Shown: in pieces, positions 10,701-18,594 of the stretch
Position numbering within the stretch: position 1 is the stretch's first letter
Layout of the letters: each line of letters opens with the position of its first letter
Notes under the pieces: model-generated
Databases searched by the model: none
Seen by the model: the letters and a program-made list of their open reading frames with translations, nothing else
Told to the model about the DNA's origin: nothing
Position numbers and translations under genes: made by a program
From: an uncultured Bacteroidota bacterium
Lineage (GTDB): Bacteria; Bacteroidota; Bacteroidia; B-17B0; Aurantibacillaceae
Length of the DNA stretch: 64,000 bases
Assembly (NCBI GenBank): GCA_937873155.1
Contig: CALMVZ010000012.1
Coordinates: forward strand, 350,333-414,332
Direction: 5' to 3'

Positions 10701-10995
10701 TACCCACATAGATCATCCCATCAGCATGCTGATAGATTCGTGTAATATCAGATGACGAAAGTGAACTTTTATTCTCAATAGTATTTTTGAAGATCCTGAA
10801 CTGATAACCGTCATATCTGCACAAACCATCCTGCGTTCCGAACCACATGAAACCACGGTCATCTTTTAAAATTGAGCTGACAAAATTGGTAGACAAACCA
10901 TCCTCGCTGGTAATATGCTTAAAACGATAGGATTGCGCTACAACTAACGCCGGAACAAGAAACAACAATATGTTCAGAACCGATTTTTTAAACAT
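7771..10995 (-). CDS. Two-component-propeller sensor with SpoIIE/PP2C phosphatase domain
   Basis: A 1074-residue membrane sensor. It has a signal peptide (to VVAQS), many 'regulator propeller' repeats (GDREGNIWMGTWGVG-type blades, about 25-650), a Y_Y_Y domain (about 690-770), one membrane helix (about 775-800), a coiled coil (about 805-850) and a cytosolic SpoIIE-type PP2C domain (about 855-1074) with GDFYWYG, DCTGHGVPGAFMSMIG and YLYSDGYADQFGG metal-site motifs. This is the layout expected of a SiaA-like phosphatase whose extracellular part has been replaced by a propeller. First gene of the operon with lipoprotein, SiaB-like and SiaC-like genes. Likely substrate: the phospho-SiaC homologue. 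Confidence 0.88.
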   Translation of the reverse strand: MFKKSVLNILLFLVPALVVAQSYRFKHITSEDGLSTNFVSSILKDDRGFMWFGTQDGLCRYDGYQFRIFKNTIENKSSLSSSDITRIYQHADGMIYVGTRNAGFNIYDPFKDSFERVKLNADKASTQELKINCFLNQDNSTVLIGTDKGIISFDTKTKESKEIGSSGKKLEVIFLFKYNGQIIVGTEGWGLWVLTANNQFKKINLLLPPSLKIDPTDIETINSITEVNGKLFLATHGGGVLKADPGNFTIEKVYKFDEQNTNINFIEEVKVIENKLFAITRGGGIILDLKTEKNTIFKKEESNKYSINDNYLTTIYVDEQKNIWLGTFSGGVNVSFHQSQKFPNLPKEISEQFQRMFSAYDDGTDLWIGGEKSLKTLNHATKTVKDFSHLIGENYVLSMTGDKEGNIWMGTWGVGVYKYNKGSGTREVFLNSELGGTVLSLYMDKHGKLWIGSYGDGLFVMDTRTKEIRNYTEASGLSSNKITAIYNDSKGNIWLGSDGGGACLIKNGNIDKKESIVKYAFDDSKNSLGSNIVYSVLEDKGSNMWFATSNGLSKYDIAANKFSNYTEKDGLPNNFVSSVLSDSLNNIWMSTNKGVSKFNPNIENVGGSAFKNYDQKDGLLNNEHSQGAYGKLKDGSLVFGGVMGVNIFDPENIKENSHFPPAYIVSYKRSGKDIETDTTITYKKYLKLSWRENFFQFELAALDYNSPGENKYMYMLEGYDKEWSSPTNVRYVSYTELPGGDYVFKVKAANDDGVWNETPNYIYIKVVPPFWKTVWFYIIVSVLGLAIIILYTQMRTRAIKRENKILENKVAERTKELAEKNADITASIEYAKRIQEAILPAKDQIFSKFTNMFILYKPKDIVSGDFYWYGNKNGHKIFAAVDCTGHGVPGAFMSMIGHNILNQVVIENGVTDPGKILNGLHKGVQQALKQGQNQVNTNDGMDASMISINEKTGEVLWAGAFRPAVIVRADGSLEKIDGNKYSVGGAQMDIDRTFTTHKLELNKQDTVYLYSDGYADQFGGDKGKKYMVKRFNDLLCAIHVYSMAEQQNELEKAFEDWRGNHEQIDDVLVVGIRF

Positions 10996-11053
10996 AATCA
11001 GGTTTTAAAGTTAATTAAATTTTTAAGAGTAAAAATCATATTTTTACCAAACT

Positions 11054-12889
11054 ATGTGTGGCATTGCGGGTATATATTTTTTAAAGAATTCAGATACGCC
11101 TGATGCCACAAAGATCAGGCAGGTGACCCGGGCACTTAAACACCGAGGTCCTGATTTTCAAAGCCATTATTCTTTCAAAAATTGTACTCTTTTTCATGCG
11201 CGTTTAAGTATCCTTGACCTCAGTGAGAACAGTCACCAACCATTCTTAGACTCAACAAAAGAAAAAGGTTTAATTTTTAATGGTGAGATCTTTAATTACA
11301 AAGACCTCCGGCAAGAAATTTCTGATCTGAAAACCACCGGGGATGTAGAAGTTTTATTCAAACTATTTGACAAACAAAACATTTCCTGCCTCGATAAATT
11401 AAATGGTTTTTTCGGATTTGCTTTTTATAATTCGGTTACTGATGAATTAAGTGTAGTGCGCGACCGTTATGGTGTAAAACCCCTTTATTATTACCGGGAT
11501 GACGAGAAATTAGTTTTCGCTTCCGAATTGAGAGCTTTGTTAGAACTCAGCGGCCCGCAGGAAATAAACTTCAATGCTGTTAATACATATTTGCGCCTGA
11601 ATTATTCAACAGGGAAAGAAACTGTATTTAAAAATGTTTTTCGTTTATTGCCCGGAGAATATATTTCTGTAAAAAACAAAAAGGTTAGCGTTAATAGCTG
11701 GTACAGTATTCCTCACCGTAAAAAAGAAGAATCCATCAAGGATCTTTTAGCGGATGCGGTTAAATTACGTTTGCATGCTGATGTTCCTGTCGGATGCTTT
11801 TTAAGCGGCGGATTGGATTCATCTATAATTTCTGCATTAGCGAAACAGCACCATAACGATATCCACACTTTTAGTATTGGGTTTGCTGATGAACCGTTCT
11901 TTGATGAAACTCATTATGCCGAAATAGTAGCGAAGCACATCAACTCAACTCACAGAAGTTTTAAATTAAAGAATACCGACCTTCTTCACAACATTGAACC
12001 ATTCTTACGAAGCATTGATGAACCGTTTGCAGATTCATCAGCTTTCAATGTTTATGTATTGAGTATGTATACAAAACAACATGTGAAAGTCGCTTTATCG
12101 GGCGATGGTGCTGATGAATTGTTCATGGGCTACAATAAACATAAAGCTGAATTATTAAGTCGGACTTTCTCATCGAAAGCATTAACACCTGTTTTAAATC
12201 CGGTTCTCAGTGTTTTACCCGAATCAAGAAATAAAAAATTCTCTAATAAGATCCGTCAGCTTAAACGCTATTCAAAGTCTGCTAATTTAGATCCGGCCGA
12301 ACGCTATATCGATTGGGCTTGCATCAGCAGTGAAAAAGAAGTGAATGATCTGCTTCTTAGTAAAGGACATCATCAGTTCAATGAGCTTTTCCAGGAAGCA
12401 TTCTCGCAAAAGAATTTCAATCCTGTGAATTACGCTGATCTCAAAATTGTTTTGGCTGATGACATGTTAGTGAAAGCTGACCGTATGAGCATGCAGCATG
12501 GTTTAGAGATTCGTAATCCGTTCGTTGATTACCGTGTAGTTGAATTCGCAATGAATTTACCTGAAAATAAAAAAATATCGAACCAGGGCCAAAAACTGAT
12601 CTTAAAAGATAGTTTCAAGGATCTATTGCCTGCAGAAATATTCACCCGCGAGAAAAAAGGATTTGAATTACCGTTGTGGAAATGGCTGAAAACAGAATTA
12701 AAGGATGATATTGAAAAAAAATGGTTAAGTGAAAAAAGAATTAAAGAAGAAGGCATTTTCAATTACGAAACCGTACAAAAATTAAAACAAAAACTTTATT
12801 CTGATAACCCCGGTGATGCTCCGGCTAAGATCTGGGCACTTATCATTTTTCAGAACTGGCTGACAAATTTCAGGTCTTATATTAAATAA
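11054..12889 (+). CDS. asnB: Asparagine synthetase (glutamine-hydrolysing)
   Basis: Converts aspartate, glutamine and ATP to asparagine and glutamate. The mature N-terminus is MCGIAG with Cys2 as glutaminase nucleophile; a class II glutamine amidotransferase domain (about 1-190) is followed by the synthetase PPi-loop (SGGLDSS, about residue 252) and SGDGADELFMGY. It has 611 residues, usual for the family. It is divergent from the propeller sensor across 58 bases holding a TATTTTTA -7-like box at 11039. A glycosyltransferase follows; AsnB-like enzymes also occur in surface-polysaccharide clusters, so a role in amidating a sugar acid cannot be excluded. Confidence 0.9.
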   Translation: MCGIAGIYFLKNSDTPDATKIRQVTRALKHRGPDFQSHYSFKNCTLFHARLSILDLSENSHQPFLDSTKEKGLIFNGEIFNYKDLRQEISDLKTTGDVEVLFKLFDKQNISCLDKLNGFFGFAFYNSVTDELSVVRDRYGVKPLYYYRDDEKLVFASELRALLELSGPQEINFNAVNTYLRLNYSTGKETVFKNVFRLLPGEYISVKNKKVSVNSWYSIPHRKKEESIKDLLADAVKLRLHADVPVGCFLSGGLDSSIISALAKQHHNDIHTFSIGFADEPFFDETHYAEIVAKHINSTHRSFKLKNTDLLHNIEPFLRSIDEPFADSSAFNVYVLSMYTKQHVKVALSGDGADELFMGYNKHKAELLSRTFSSKALTPVLNPVLSVLPESRNKKFSNKIRQLKRYSKSANLDPAERYIDWACISSEKEVNDLLLSKGHHQFNELFQEAFSQKNFNPVNYADLKIVLADDMLVKADRMSMQHGLEIRNPFVDYRVVEFAMNLPENKKISNQGQKLILKDSFKDLLPAEIFTREKKGFELPLWKWLKTELKDDIEKKWLSEKRIKEEGIFNYETVQKLKQKLYSDNPGDAPAKIWALIIFQNWLTNFRSYIK

Positions 12890-12909
12890 AACATTTATTA
12901 AGTTTAATC

Positions 12910-13022
12910 CCTCTGTGTTACTCTCTAGCCTCTGCATCTCTGTGTTGAAAGAACCGAACGTTTATCAAAAGAACTTGCCTGTTTACAACACAGAGTTTAA
13001 GAGATAAAGAGTTTCACGGAGG
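12910..13022. repeat. Long imperfect inverted repeat
   Basis: Two 37-38 base arms (12910-12947 and 12986-13022) form an imperfect palindrome around a 38-base centre. The inner ten bases CTCTGTGTTG / CAACACAGAG pair perfectly, and the outer CCTCTGTG pairs with CACGGAGG. It fills most of the gap between asnB and the glycosyltransferase and looks like a dispersed intergenic repeat unit. Confidence 0.6.
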
Positions 13023-13072
13023 TCTATAGAATTATTCTTTCATATTCGTATATTCGTACCGATCTGTAATCC

Positions 13073-14260
13073 ATGCCTAAGAAAGTCCTCCGTATAATCA
13101 ACCGTTTCAATTTAGGTGGCATCACTTACAATGTAGCCTATCTCACTAAGTACCTGTCATCAGATTTTGAAACGCTTTTAATTGGCGGTTCGGAAGAAGA
13201 AGGAGAAGAAAGTTCGTTACACATTACTGAAAATTTAGGATTGCAACCGGTTATTGTGGAAGAATTACAACGCAGCATTGGCTTCAAAAGTGATTATGCG
13301 GCCTACAAACGCATCAAACAGATCATAAAAGAATTCAAACCGGATATCGTTCACACTCATGCTTCAAAAGCCGGCGCGGTTGGAAGATTAGCGGCAATTC
13401 ATTGTAAAGTACCTATTATCGTTCACACGTTTCACGGACATGTTTTTCATTCTTATTTTGGAAAAATCAAGACCGCTTTTTTTAAAAATATTGAAAGATT
13501 CCTCGCAAAAAGAACCAATGCTATTATTGCCATTAGTGACATTCAGAAAAAAGAACTGACTGAAACTTTTAAAATTTGTAAACCGGAACAAACCCATGTT
13601 ATCAATTTAGGTTTCGACCTGGAACGCTTCACACAAAATATTGAACAAAAACGAAAAGAATTCCGCACAAAATATCATTTAAAGGATGATGAACTAGCTA
13701 TTGGTATCATTGGCCGCCTTGCACCTGTAAAAAATCATGAATTATTCATTGATGCCATTGAGAATGCCGCAAATCATTCCGGTAAAAAGATCCGCGCCTT
13801 TATTATCGGCGATGGGGAGACACGCTCACCACTTGAAAACTATTTAATAGCAAAAAAACTTCCGTTCACAAATGATCCGGCTGTTACAAAATTATTCTGC
13901 TTCACTTCATGGATCAAAAATGTGGATTGGGCTCTGGCAGGATTAGACCTTGTTGCATTAAGTTCAAGAAATGAAGGAACTCCTGTAAGTTTAATTGAAG
14001 CACAGGCAGCAGGGAAATTCATAGTTACAACAAATGTAGGTGGAACAGCGGACATCTTACATAAAGATTGTGGTTTCCTCTGTGATAAAGACCAACCCGG
14101 CGAATTTATTTCGCAGATACTGAATGCAGTCATTAATTTTGAAACGCTTTCAGCAAAAGCAAAGAACGGACAACAACAGGTACTAAAACAATTCTCATAC
14201 AAACGATTGGTGAATGATGTTGAGAACCTGTACAATACATTGCTAAAAGCAAAAAAATGA
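13073..14260 (+). CDS. Glycosyltransferase family 4
   Basis: 395 residues with a GT-B fold. It opens with a FNLGGI glycine loop, continues with PDIVHTHASKAGAVGRLAA in the acceptor domain, and has a C-terminal donor domain with IIGRLAPVKNHELFIDAI and the E-x7-E motif in SRNEGTPVSLIEAQAAG. A retaining transferase using a nucleotide sugar is expected, for a cell-surface polysaccharide or glycolipid. The sugar cannot be read from sequence. It is monocistronic or weakly linked to asnB, with 183 bases and a repeat between them. Confidence 0.87.
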   Translation: MPKKVLRIINRFNLGGITYNVAYLTKYLSSDFETLLIGGSEEEGEESSLHITENLGLQPVIVEELQRSIGFKSDYAAYKRIKQIIKEFKPDIVHTHASKAGAVGRLAAIHCKVPIIVHTFHGHVFHSYFGKIKTAFFKNIERFLAKRTNAIIAISDIQKKELTETFKICKPEQTHVINLGFDLERFTQNIEQKRKEFRTKYHLKDDELAIGIIGRLAPVKNHELFIDAIENAANHSGKKIRAFIIGDGETRSPLENYLIAKKLPFTNDPAVTKLFCFTSWIKNVDWALAGLDLVALSSRNEGTPVSLIEAQAAGKFIVTTNVGGTADILHKDCGFLCDKDQPGEFISQILNAVINFETLSAKAKNGQQQVLKQFSYKRLVNDVENLYNTLLKAKK

Positions 14261-14317
14261 TTCAAGTCATATAAATAAATCAAGCTTTACTTATCTTCAC
14301 ACAATAAATAGCACAGC

Positions 14318-15316
14318 ATGGACGCAAAGATCGAACAGAAAATAAAACTACTTGAAGAGAAATATGCACAAATGGGACAAGATCTTGATTCTTATCTCGA
14401 CGGGCTTTTATTATCGAACTACCTTACGTATTGGGATTATACACAAGTAGAAACCTTACTGACCTTACAAAACCCAAAAACAGATTTCCCGGATGAAATG
14501 ATCTTCATCATGTATCACCAGATCACTGAACTATATTTTAAATTATCATTACACGAATTCGAACAGATCGGACATAATGGCCCGAATATTTTACCGAACG
14601 GACAATTGTTAGGCTGGAAAGAAAAAATAGACCCGAATTTCTTTGCGGAGCGTGTAATGCGCATCAACCGTTATTTCGAAGCGTTGACCAAATCTTTCGA
14701 GATCATGATCAATGGGATGGAAAAAGAACAATTCTTGCGTTATCGTATGGCTTTATTGCCTGCAAGCGGATTTCAGAGCGCACAATACCGTATGATCGAA
14801 ATTTGTTCAACCGACTTCATTAATTTAGTTGATAAAGATGTCCGCGCGAATTTCAAAGGTAAGGACACAGATATAAGAGAGTTGTTCCAAAACATTTACT
14901 GGAATAAAGGCGCAACCGAATTAGCAAGCGGTAAAAAAACATTGACCTTAAAACAATTCGAGAAAAAATATTCAGAGAAATTCATTACCCTTGCCAACGA
15001 ATACAAAACAAAGAATCTCTGGGCAAAGTATAAAGCATTACCTGAACCGGATCAAAAGAACGGCAACTTAATTAATGCTTTAAAGCAATTAGATGTGAAT
15101 GTAAACATCAATTGGCCATTGGTGCATTATAAATCGGCGGTACGTTATTTACAACAAAATACAGAAGATATCGCTGCAACCGGCGGAACGAACTGGCAAA
15201 AATACCTGCCTCCTCGCTTTCAAAAACGTATTTTCTACCCGGAACTCTGGACCAAAGAAGAAACTGAAGATTGGGGTAAGGGCTGGGTTGAGACCAATGT
15301 ATTTCAACAAAAATAA
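14318..15316 (+). CDS. kynA: Tryptophan 2,3-dioxygenase family protein
   Basis: A haem enzyme that opens the tryptophan ring to N-formylkynurenine, the first step of the kynurenine pathway. The 332-residue protein carries the family segments LTYWDYTQVETLL, FIMYHQITELYFKL, RINRYFEALTKSFEIM and RMALLPASGFQSAQYRMIE, with a C-terminal WPLVHYKSAVRYL region that would supply the haem-ligand His. No kynurenine-pathway partner gene is adjacent. A TATCTTCA box at 14292 may be a -7 element. Downstream lies the REP array. Confidence 0.85.
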   Translation: MDAKIEQKIKLLEEKYAQMGQDLDSYLDGLLLSNYLTYWDYTQVETLLTLQNPKTDFPDEMIFIMYHQITELYFKLSLHEFEQIGHNGPNILPNGQLLGWKEKIDPNFFAERVMRINRYFEALTKSFEIMINGMEKEQFLRYRMALLPASGFQSAQYRMIEICSTDFINLVDKDVRANFKGKDTDIRELFQNIYWNKGATELASGKKTLTLKQFEKKYSEKFITLANEYKTKNLWAKYKALPEPDQKNGNLINALKQLDVNVNINWPLVHYKSAVRYLQQNTEDIAATGGTNWQKYLPPRFQKRIFYPELWTKEETEDWGKGWVETNVFQQK

Positions 15317-15362
15317 TCCTTCCAACAGTCAGGGCTAAAGCCCACAAATATCTATTCTTTGT

Positions 15363-15388
15363 TAACCCCGGACTAAAGTCCGGGGTTA
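15363..15388. repeat. REP palindrome, perfect copy
   Basis: A 26-base perfect palindrome, arms TAACCCCGGACT and its complement around AA. It is the cleanest copy of the repeat; degenerate copies follow about every 50 bases up to 15660 (for example near 15445, 15501 and 15550). Confidence 0.8.
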
Positions 15389-15585
15389 TTAGTATATCAG
15401 CTTATAAACAGCTTCGTTCTGCTTTTATTAGTACCCCATTCTAAAACCCAAACTAAAGTCTGGGGTTAATAATGATACTCACTCCTCGTAAGCGACACAT
15501 TAACCTCGGACTTTAGTTTAGGGTTTTATTCGTAAACGACACATTAACCTCGGACTTTGGTTTAAGGTTTTCTTTTCGGAAGCGG

Positions 15586-15692
15586 CACATTAACCTCGAC
15601 TTTGGTTTAGGGTTTTCTATTCGGAAGCGACATTAACCTCGGACTTTAGTCCGAGGATTACAGCTTATTAACATTATGGGCTTTAGCCCTGA
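15586..15692. repeat. Direct duplication, copy 1 (107 bp)
   Basis: Identical to 15777-15884 apart from a single missing G after ACCTCG. Each copy holds two REP palindromes (GGACTTTAGTCC and GGGCTTTAGCCC). The near identity implies recent duplication within the array. Confidence 0.85.
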
Positions 15693-15776
15693 TAGAATTT
15701 TCCATAAAGCTACGATCGTAGCAATCAATCGCATTACAGACGGATTGAGAAAACAACCGCTTCTTTTCGTAAGCGA

Positions 15777-15884
15777 CACATTAACCTCGGACTTTGGTTT
15801 AGGGTTTTCTATTCGGAAGCGACATTAACCTCGGACTTTAGTCCGAGGATTACAGCTTATTAACATTATGGGCTTTAGCCCTGA
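15777..15884. repeat. Direct duplication, copy 2 (108 bp)
   Basis: Second copy of the unit at 15586-15692, with only a one-base difference. It ends about 90 bases upstream of the transposase start. Confidence 0.85.
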
Positions 15885-15939
15885 CGGATTTTTTCGCAAA
15901 TGCTACAAATCATAGCAACTAATCGGATTAAAAGCAGAA

Positions 15940-15947
15940 TATCTTTG
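15940..15947 (+). promoter_or_regulatory. Putative -7 element of the Y1 transposase
   Basis: TATCTTTG is a full match to TAnnTTTG, 23 bases before the transposase ATG. No TTTG is present at the usual -33 spacing. Confidence 0.45.
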
Positions 15948-15970
15948 TATTTAATCAACAAAAAATAAAG

Positions 15971-16438
15971 ATGGCTCACACAAAAGTTTGGATACATGCA
16001 GTTTGGGGAACTAAAAACCGATATCCCTTTCTCACAAAAGATCTAAGGTCAAAAGTAATCTCACATATTTTACAAAATGCAAAAGCTAAAGAAGTTTATA
16101 TAAAAAACATGAATGGACATTCTGATCATTTACATTGTTTGTTTGCTTTAAATGCAGATTCAAGTATCTCCAAAACATTGCAACTCTTAAAAGGAGAATC
16201 TGCTTTTTGGATCAACAAAGAGAAACTGACCATAACAAAATTTGAATGGGCAAATGAATATTATGCAAGTTCAGTAAGTGAATCTCAATTGCAGTATGTT
16301 ATGAATTATATAGATGATCAGGAAGAACATCACAAGAAAACTACTTTCCAACAAGAGTATGAGAACTTTATCCAACAGTCAAACTGTAATGTCAGGGCTA
16401 AAGCCCATGTGCCATCCACTTCTTCAACCCCGAACTAA
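15971..16438 (+). CDS. Y1 (HUH) transposase, REP-associated / IS200-like
   Basis: 155 residues of the single-domain TnpA-REP family. The HUH metal motif is GHSDHLHCLF (near residues 49-58) and the nucleophile tyrosine is expected in YVMNYIDDQEEHH (near 116-128). No tnpB partner is present. Palindromic REP arrays flank it on both sides. The coding region runs into the repeats: the last 19 residues are encoded by the GGGCTAAAGCCC palindrome and the first arm of the next one, and the TAA stop is the centre of the palindrome at 16426-16449. Such enzymes nick and move REP hairpins as single strands; mobility here is inferred. Confidence 0.88.
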   Translation: MAHTKVWIHAVWGTKNRYPFLTKDLRSKVISHILQNAKAKEVYIKNMNGHSDHLHCLFALNADSSISKTLQLLKGESAFWINKEKLTITKFEWANEYYASSVSESQLQYVMNYIDDQEEHHKKTTFQQEYENFIQQSNCNVRAKAHVPSTSSTPN

Positions 16439-16449
16439 AGTTCGGGGTT
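16426..16449. repeat. REP palindrome containing the transposase stop codon
   Basis: Perfect 24-base palindrome AACCCCGAACT-AA-AGTTCGGGGTT. The stop codon TAA (16436-16438) lies at its centre. Confidence 0.85.
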
Positions 16450-16614
16450 ATAAAATACTAAGCATCGTAATTCGTATGTGTATAAGTCGCTAAGTACAGT
16501 AATCTATTAACCCCAGACTTTTGTCCTGAGTTATAAATATTAAGCGTCGTAATTCGTATGTATAAGTTACTAAATACAATTATCCATTAACCCCAGACTT
16601 TAGTCTGGGGTTAA
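16448..16614. repeat. Two tandem 83-bp repeat units ending in REP palindromes
   Basis: Units at about 16448-16530 and 16531-16612 share the TCGTAATTCGTATG core and each ends in an AACCCCAGACTTT...GTT palindrome. The second unit ends in a perfect 28-base palindrome (16587-16614). No gene lies in 16439-16748. Confidence 0.75.
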
Positions 16615-16696
16615 GTGAACTACTGATACATGGGCTTTAGCCCTGACATTCCGTTGACTCCATTTATGTTAAAAACATAAGCGTTTACTAACATCC

Positions 16697-16727
16697 TTGA
16701 CAAAAAGATGATTTTTTAGTACATTTA
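16697..16727 (+). promoter_or_regulatory. Putative promoter of the UbiA operon
   Basis: TTG (within TTGACA) at 16697 and TACATTTA at 16720 are separated by 20 bases, close to the Bacteroidota TTTG-N19-TAnnTTTG pattern. The first ATG of the operon follows at 16749, just outside the REP array. Confidence 0.5.
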
Positions 16728-16748
16728 TTCAAACTAAAATCTCTTCGT

Positions 16749-17669
16749 ATGAAAAAACTTTTACTCTCAGTCATTTCCATCTTTATTTTCAATGTAAGTC
16801 AATCACAAATAATGATAGATACATTGGCAATGCAAAATTTTGATACCCTGAACTTATACAATCCTAATTGGTCGTTTACCGGCCCTGTAGTTTATAATAC
16901 AATGGGGGTGAGCCCTGCTGCCGCCTCACCTTCCAATAGCCCTACAGGCATTGGCAATTCCAATTCGTGGGAAAGCACAACACAAAGCACAGGTATCATA
17001 CTTACCTTTTCTACTATAAATATTCCCGCGGGATACGATAGTATCCGCGCACGGTTCAGTTTAGCAGCTATGAACCTGATAAGTACAGGTGGTGGTCCTG
17101 ATAATTTAGATTACGTTTTAACAGAAGTTAGTTTTAATGGTGGCCCTTTTTACAACAGATTACGTATTCGTGGTGCAGTTGCAAATAATAGCTGGTGGCC
17201 TTATGCAGCAACAGGTAAAGCTAAAGTATATTATCAGCCACAAACTGAACAGACATTTGCACCAACTAACAGCGGTTTACAAACTACAGAAGGTTATAGC
17301 TATTGCGAAATTGTTTTTCCGGGAAGTGTAAACTCTGTAAGTATACGAATGACCGGACGTTCAAGTTCTTCAACAGATACCTGGTTAGTGGATAATGTTT
17401 TGTTGACAGGAGAGAAATTAGCAACCGGAATTAATTCAATCACAAAAAACAATTCAGTTAAGATCTATCCTAACCCTGCTAATGATATTGTACATATCAG
17501 ACGCGGTAATTCAAATGCCGGTTCTTTAACAATGGTAAATGCTTTGGGTCAAACTGTAATCACGAAAGAACTGACCAAAGAAGCAGAAAGTGTGAATATT
17601 TCTGAATTACCATCCGGAATTTATTTTATGAACGTTGATGGTTCTGTAAAGAAGATAATTAAACAATAG
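16749..17669 (+). CDS. Secreted T9SS cargo protein
   Basis: 306 residues. The signal peptide ends near NVSQSQ. The central part is beta-rich and ends in DTWLVDNVLLTG, as in MAM/jelly-roll-like modules of Bacteroidota surface proteins. The last 75 residues start with VKIYPNPANDIVHI and end in a lysine-rich tail, a type A T9SS sorting domain. The gene is only 7 bases upstream of the UbiA gene and so probably belongs to the same transcript, linking this surface protein to the membrane-lipid genes. The function of the central part is unknown. Confidence 0.8.
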   Translation: MKKLLLSVISIFIFNVSQSQIMIDTLAMQNFDTLNLYNPNWSFTGPVVYNTMGVSPAAASPSNSPTGIGNSNSWESTTQSTGIILTFSTINIPAGYDSIRARFSLAAMNLISTGGGPDNLDYVLTEVSFNGGPFYNRLRIRGAVANNSWWPYAATGKAKVYYQPQTEQTFAPTNSGLQTTEGYSYCEIVFPGSVNSVSIRMTGRSSSSTDTWLVDNVLLTGEKLATGINSITKNNSVKIYPNPANDIVHIRRGNSNAGSLTMVNALGQTVITKELTKEAESVNISELPSGIYFMNVDGSVKKIIKQ

Positions 17670-17676
17670 TTCTTTT

Positions 17677-18594
17677 ATGACCGTTTTCAACGGTATTGCG
17701 ATCCTGATCTTAACAATAATCCCGCCATTAGTACTTTGGCGGGTTAATTTTAATTTATTAAAAGAGATCCTGAAAGATCTCCGTCCTCTCCGCATTCTTC
17801 ATTTTTTTATTCTCACACTTATTGGCGCTCATGTTTATTATCATTCCGCAACCGATTGTAGTGATGATCTGAACAACGATTACATTCAACAACTGCTTTC
17901 TTTTTGGGCCGCTTTGGTTTACGCAGCAGTTTTTGCAATCGTCTCTAATAACATGGAAGATATTGGGGCTGACAAGATCTCAAATCCATCGAGACCACTG
18001 GTAAAAGGCACTGTCGATCCGAGGTCTTATCTTAAAGCTGGGATCAGTTGTCAATTCATTGCCCTGGCCATTTCTTCATTCAGTGGTTGGTCCGTTCTAT
18101 TCGGGATCATCGGAATTTCGATGGGATATTATTTGTATTCATGTCCCCCGCTCCGTTTGAAACGCGTTCCATTCCTTGCAAAATTTATGATCGGGCTCAA
18201 TTCTTTCATTGCAGCCTTAACAGGGTTTACGATCATTGGCGGTGACCCATCAGAATTTCCAATCACCTGGGCTGTTTTTATTCTTGTTCCACTTTCATTA
18301 GCTGCCAATTTTATTGACCTGAAAGATACAGAAGGTGACCGCGCAACAGGTGTACAAACTTTACCTGTTATTTTCGGTGAGAAAAAAGCTAAGATCATCA
18401 TTGCTGTTTTTACTGTGATCACCTATGGAATGGCCGGTGTGCTTATTAATAAATTATGGCTGTATCCTGCCGGTGCGATTGGCTTAGCATTTCATCTTTG
18501 GTTCTTATTCCGTGAACCTTTCAAAGAAAAACCGGTATTTTTGATATACATAACTTCTTTACTGGTATTAGCCGTATTACTGCTGTTCCCATGA
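17677..18594 (+). CDS. UbiA-family prenyltransferase
   Basis: A polytopic inner-membrane protein of 305 residues. The first Asp-rich motif reads NNMEDIGADKISNPSRPL (near residues 91-108; one Asp of the usual NDxxDxxxD is Asn) and the second is DLKDTEGDRATGVQTLP. UbiA enzymes move an isoprenoid chain from its diphosphate to an aromatic ring or other acceptor using Mg2+. An extra membrane helix precedes the domain. It overlaps the next gene by 4 bases (ATGA), a sign of translational coupling. The acceptor cannot be read from sequence; it is not an obvious MenA or CyoE. Confidence 0.85.
   Translation: MTVFNGIAILILTIIPPLVLWRVNFNLLKEILKDLRPLRILHFFILTLIGAHVYYHSATDCSDDLNNDYIQQLLSFWAALVYAAVFAIVSNNMEDIGADKISNPSRPLVKGTVDPRSYLKAGISCQFIALAISSFSGWSVLFGIIGISMGYYLYSCPPLRLKRVPFLAKFMIGLNSFIAALTGFTIIGGDPSEFPITWAVFILVPLSLAANFIDLKDTEGDRATGVQTLPVIFGEKKAKIIIAVFTVITYGMAGVLINKLWLYPAGAIGLAFHLWFLFREPFKEKPVFLIYITSLLVLAVLLLFP

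Larger units (their letters stand above)
15326..16648. mobile_element. REP/RAYT cassette: palindrome array around a Y1 transposase gene
   Basis: The segment is bracketed by the same 16-mer in opposite orientation, TCAGGGCTAAAGCCCA (15330-15345) and TGGGCTTTAGCCCTGA (16630-16645). Inside are further copies of the GGGCTTTAGCCC palindrome (15678-15689, 15870-15881, 16395-16406) and many variants of a TAACCCCGGACT-AA-AGTCCGGGGTTA palindrome on both sides of the transposase gene. This is the layout of REP sequences with their REP-associated tyrosine transposase. The 15317-15970 gap contains nothing else. Confidence 0.8.

Noticed and set aside
13840..14283. 147-codon minus-strand frame opposite the GT4 gene
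   Set aside because: The plus-strand frame is a clear glycosyltransferase; the antisense frame has no family features.
15363..15884. REP array as a CRISPR or rho-independent terminator cluster
   Set aside because: The copies are palindromes of variable spacing, differ from each other and surround a RAYT gene; no unique spacers.
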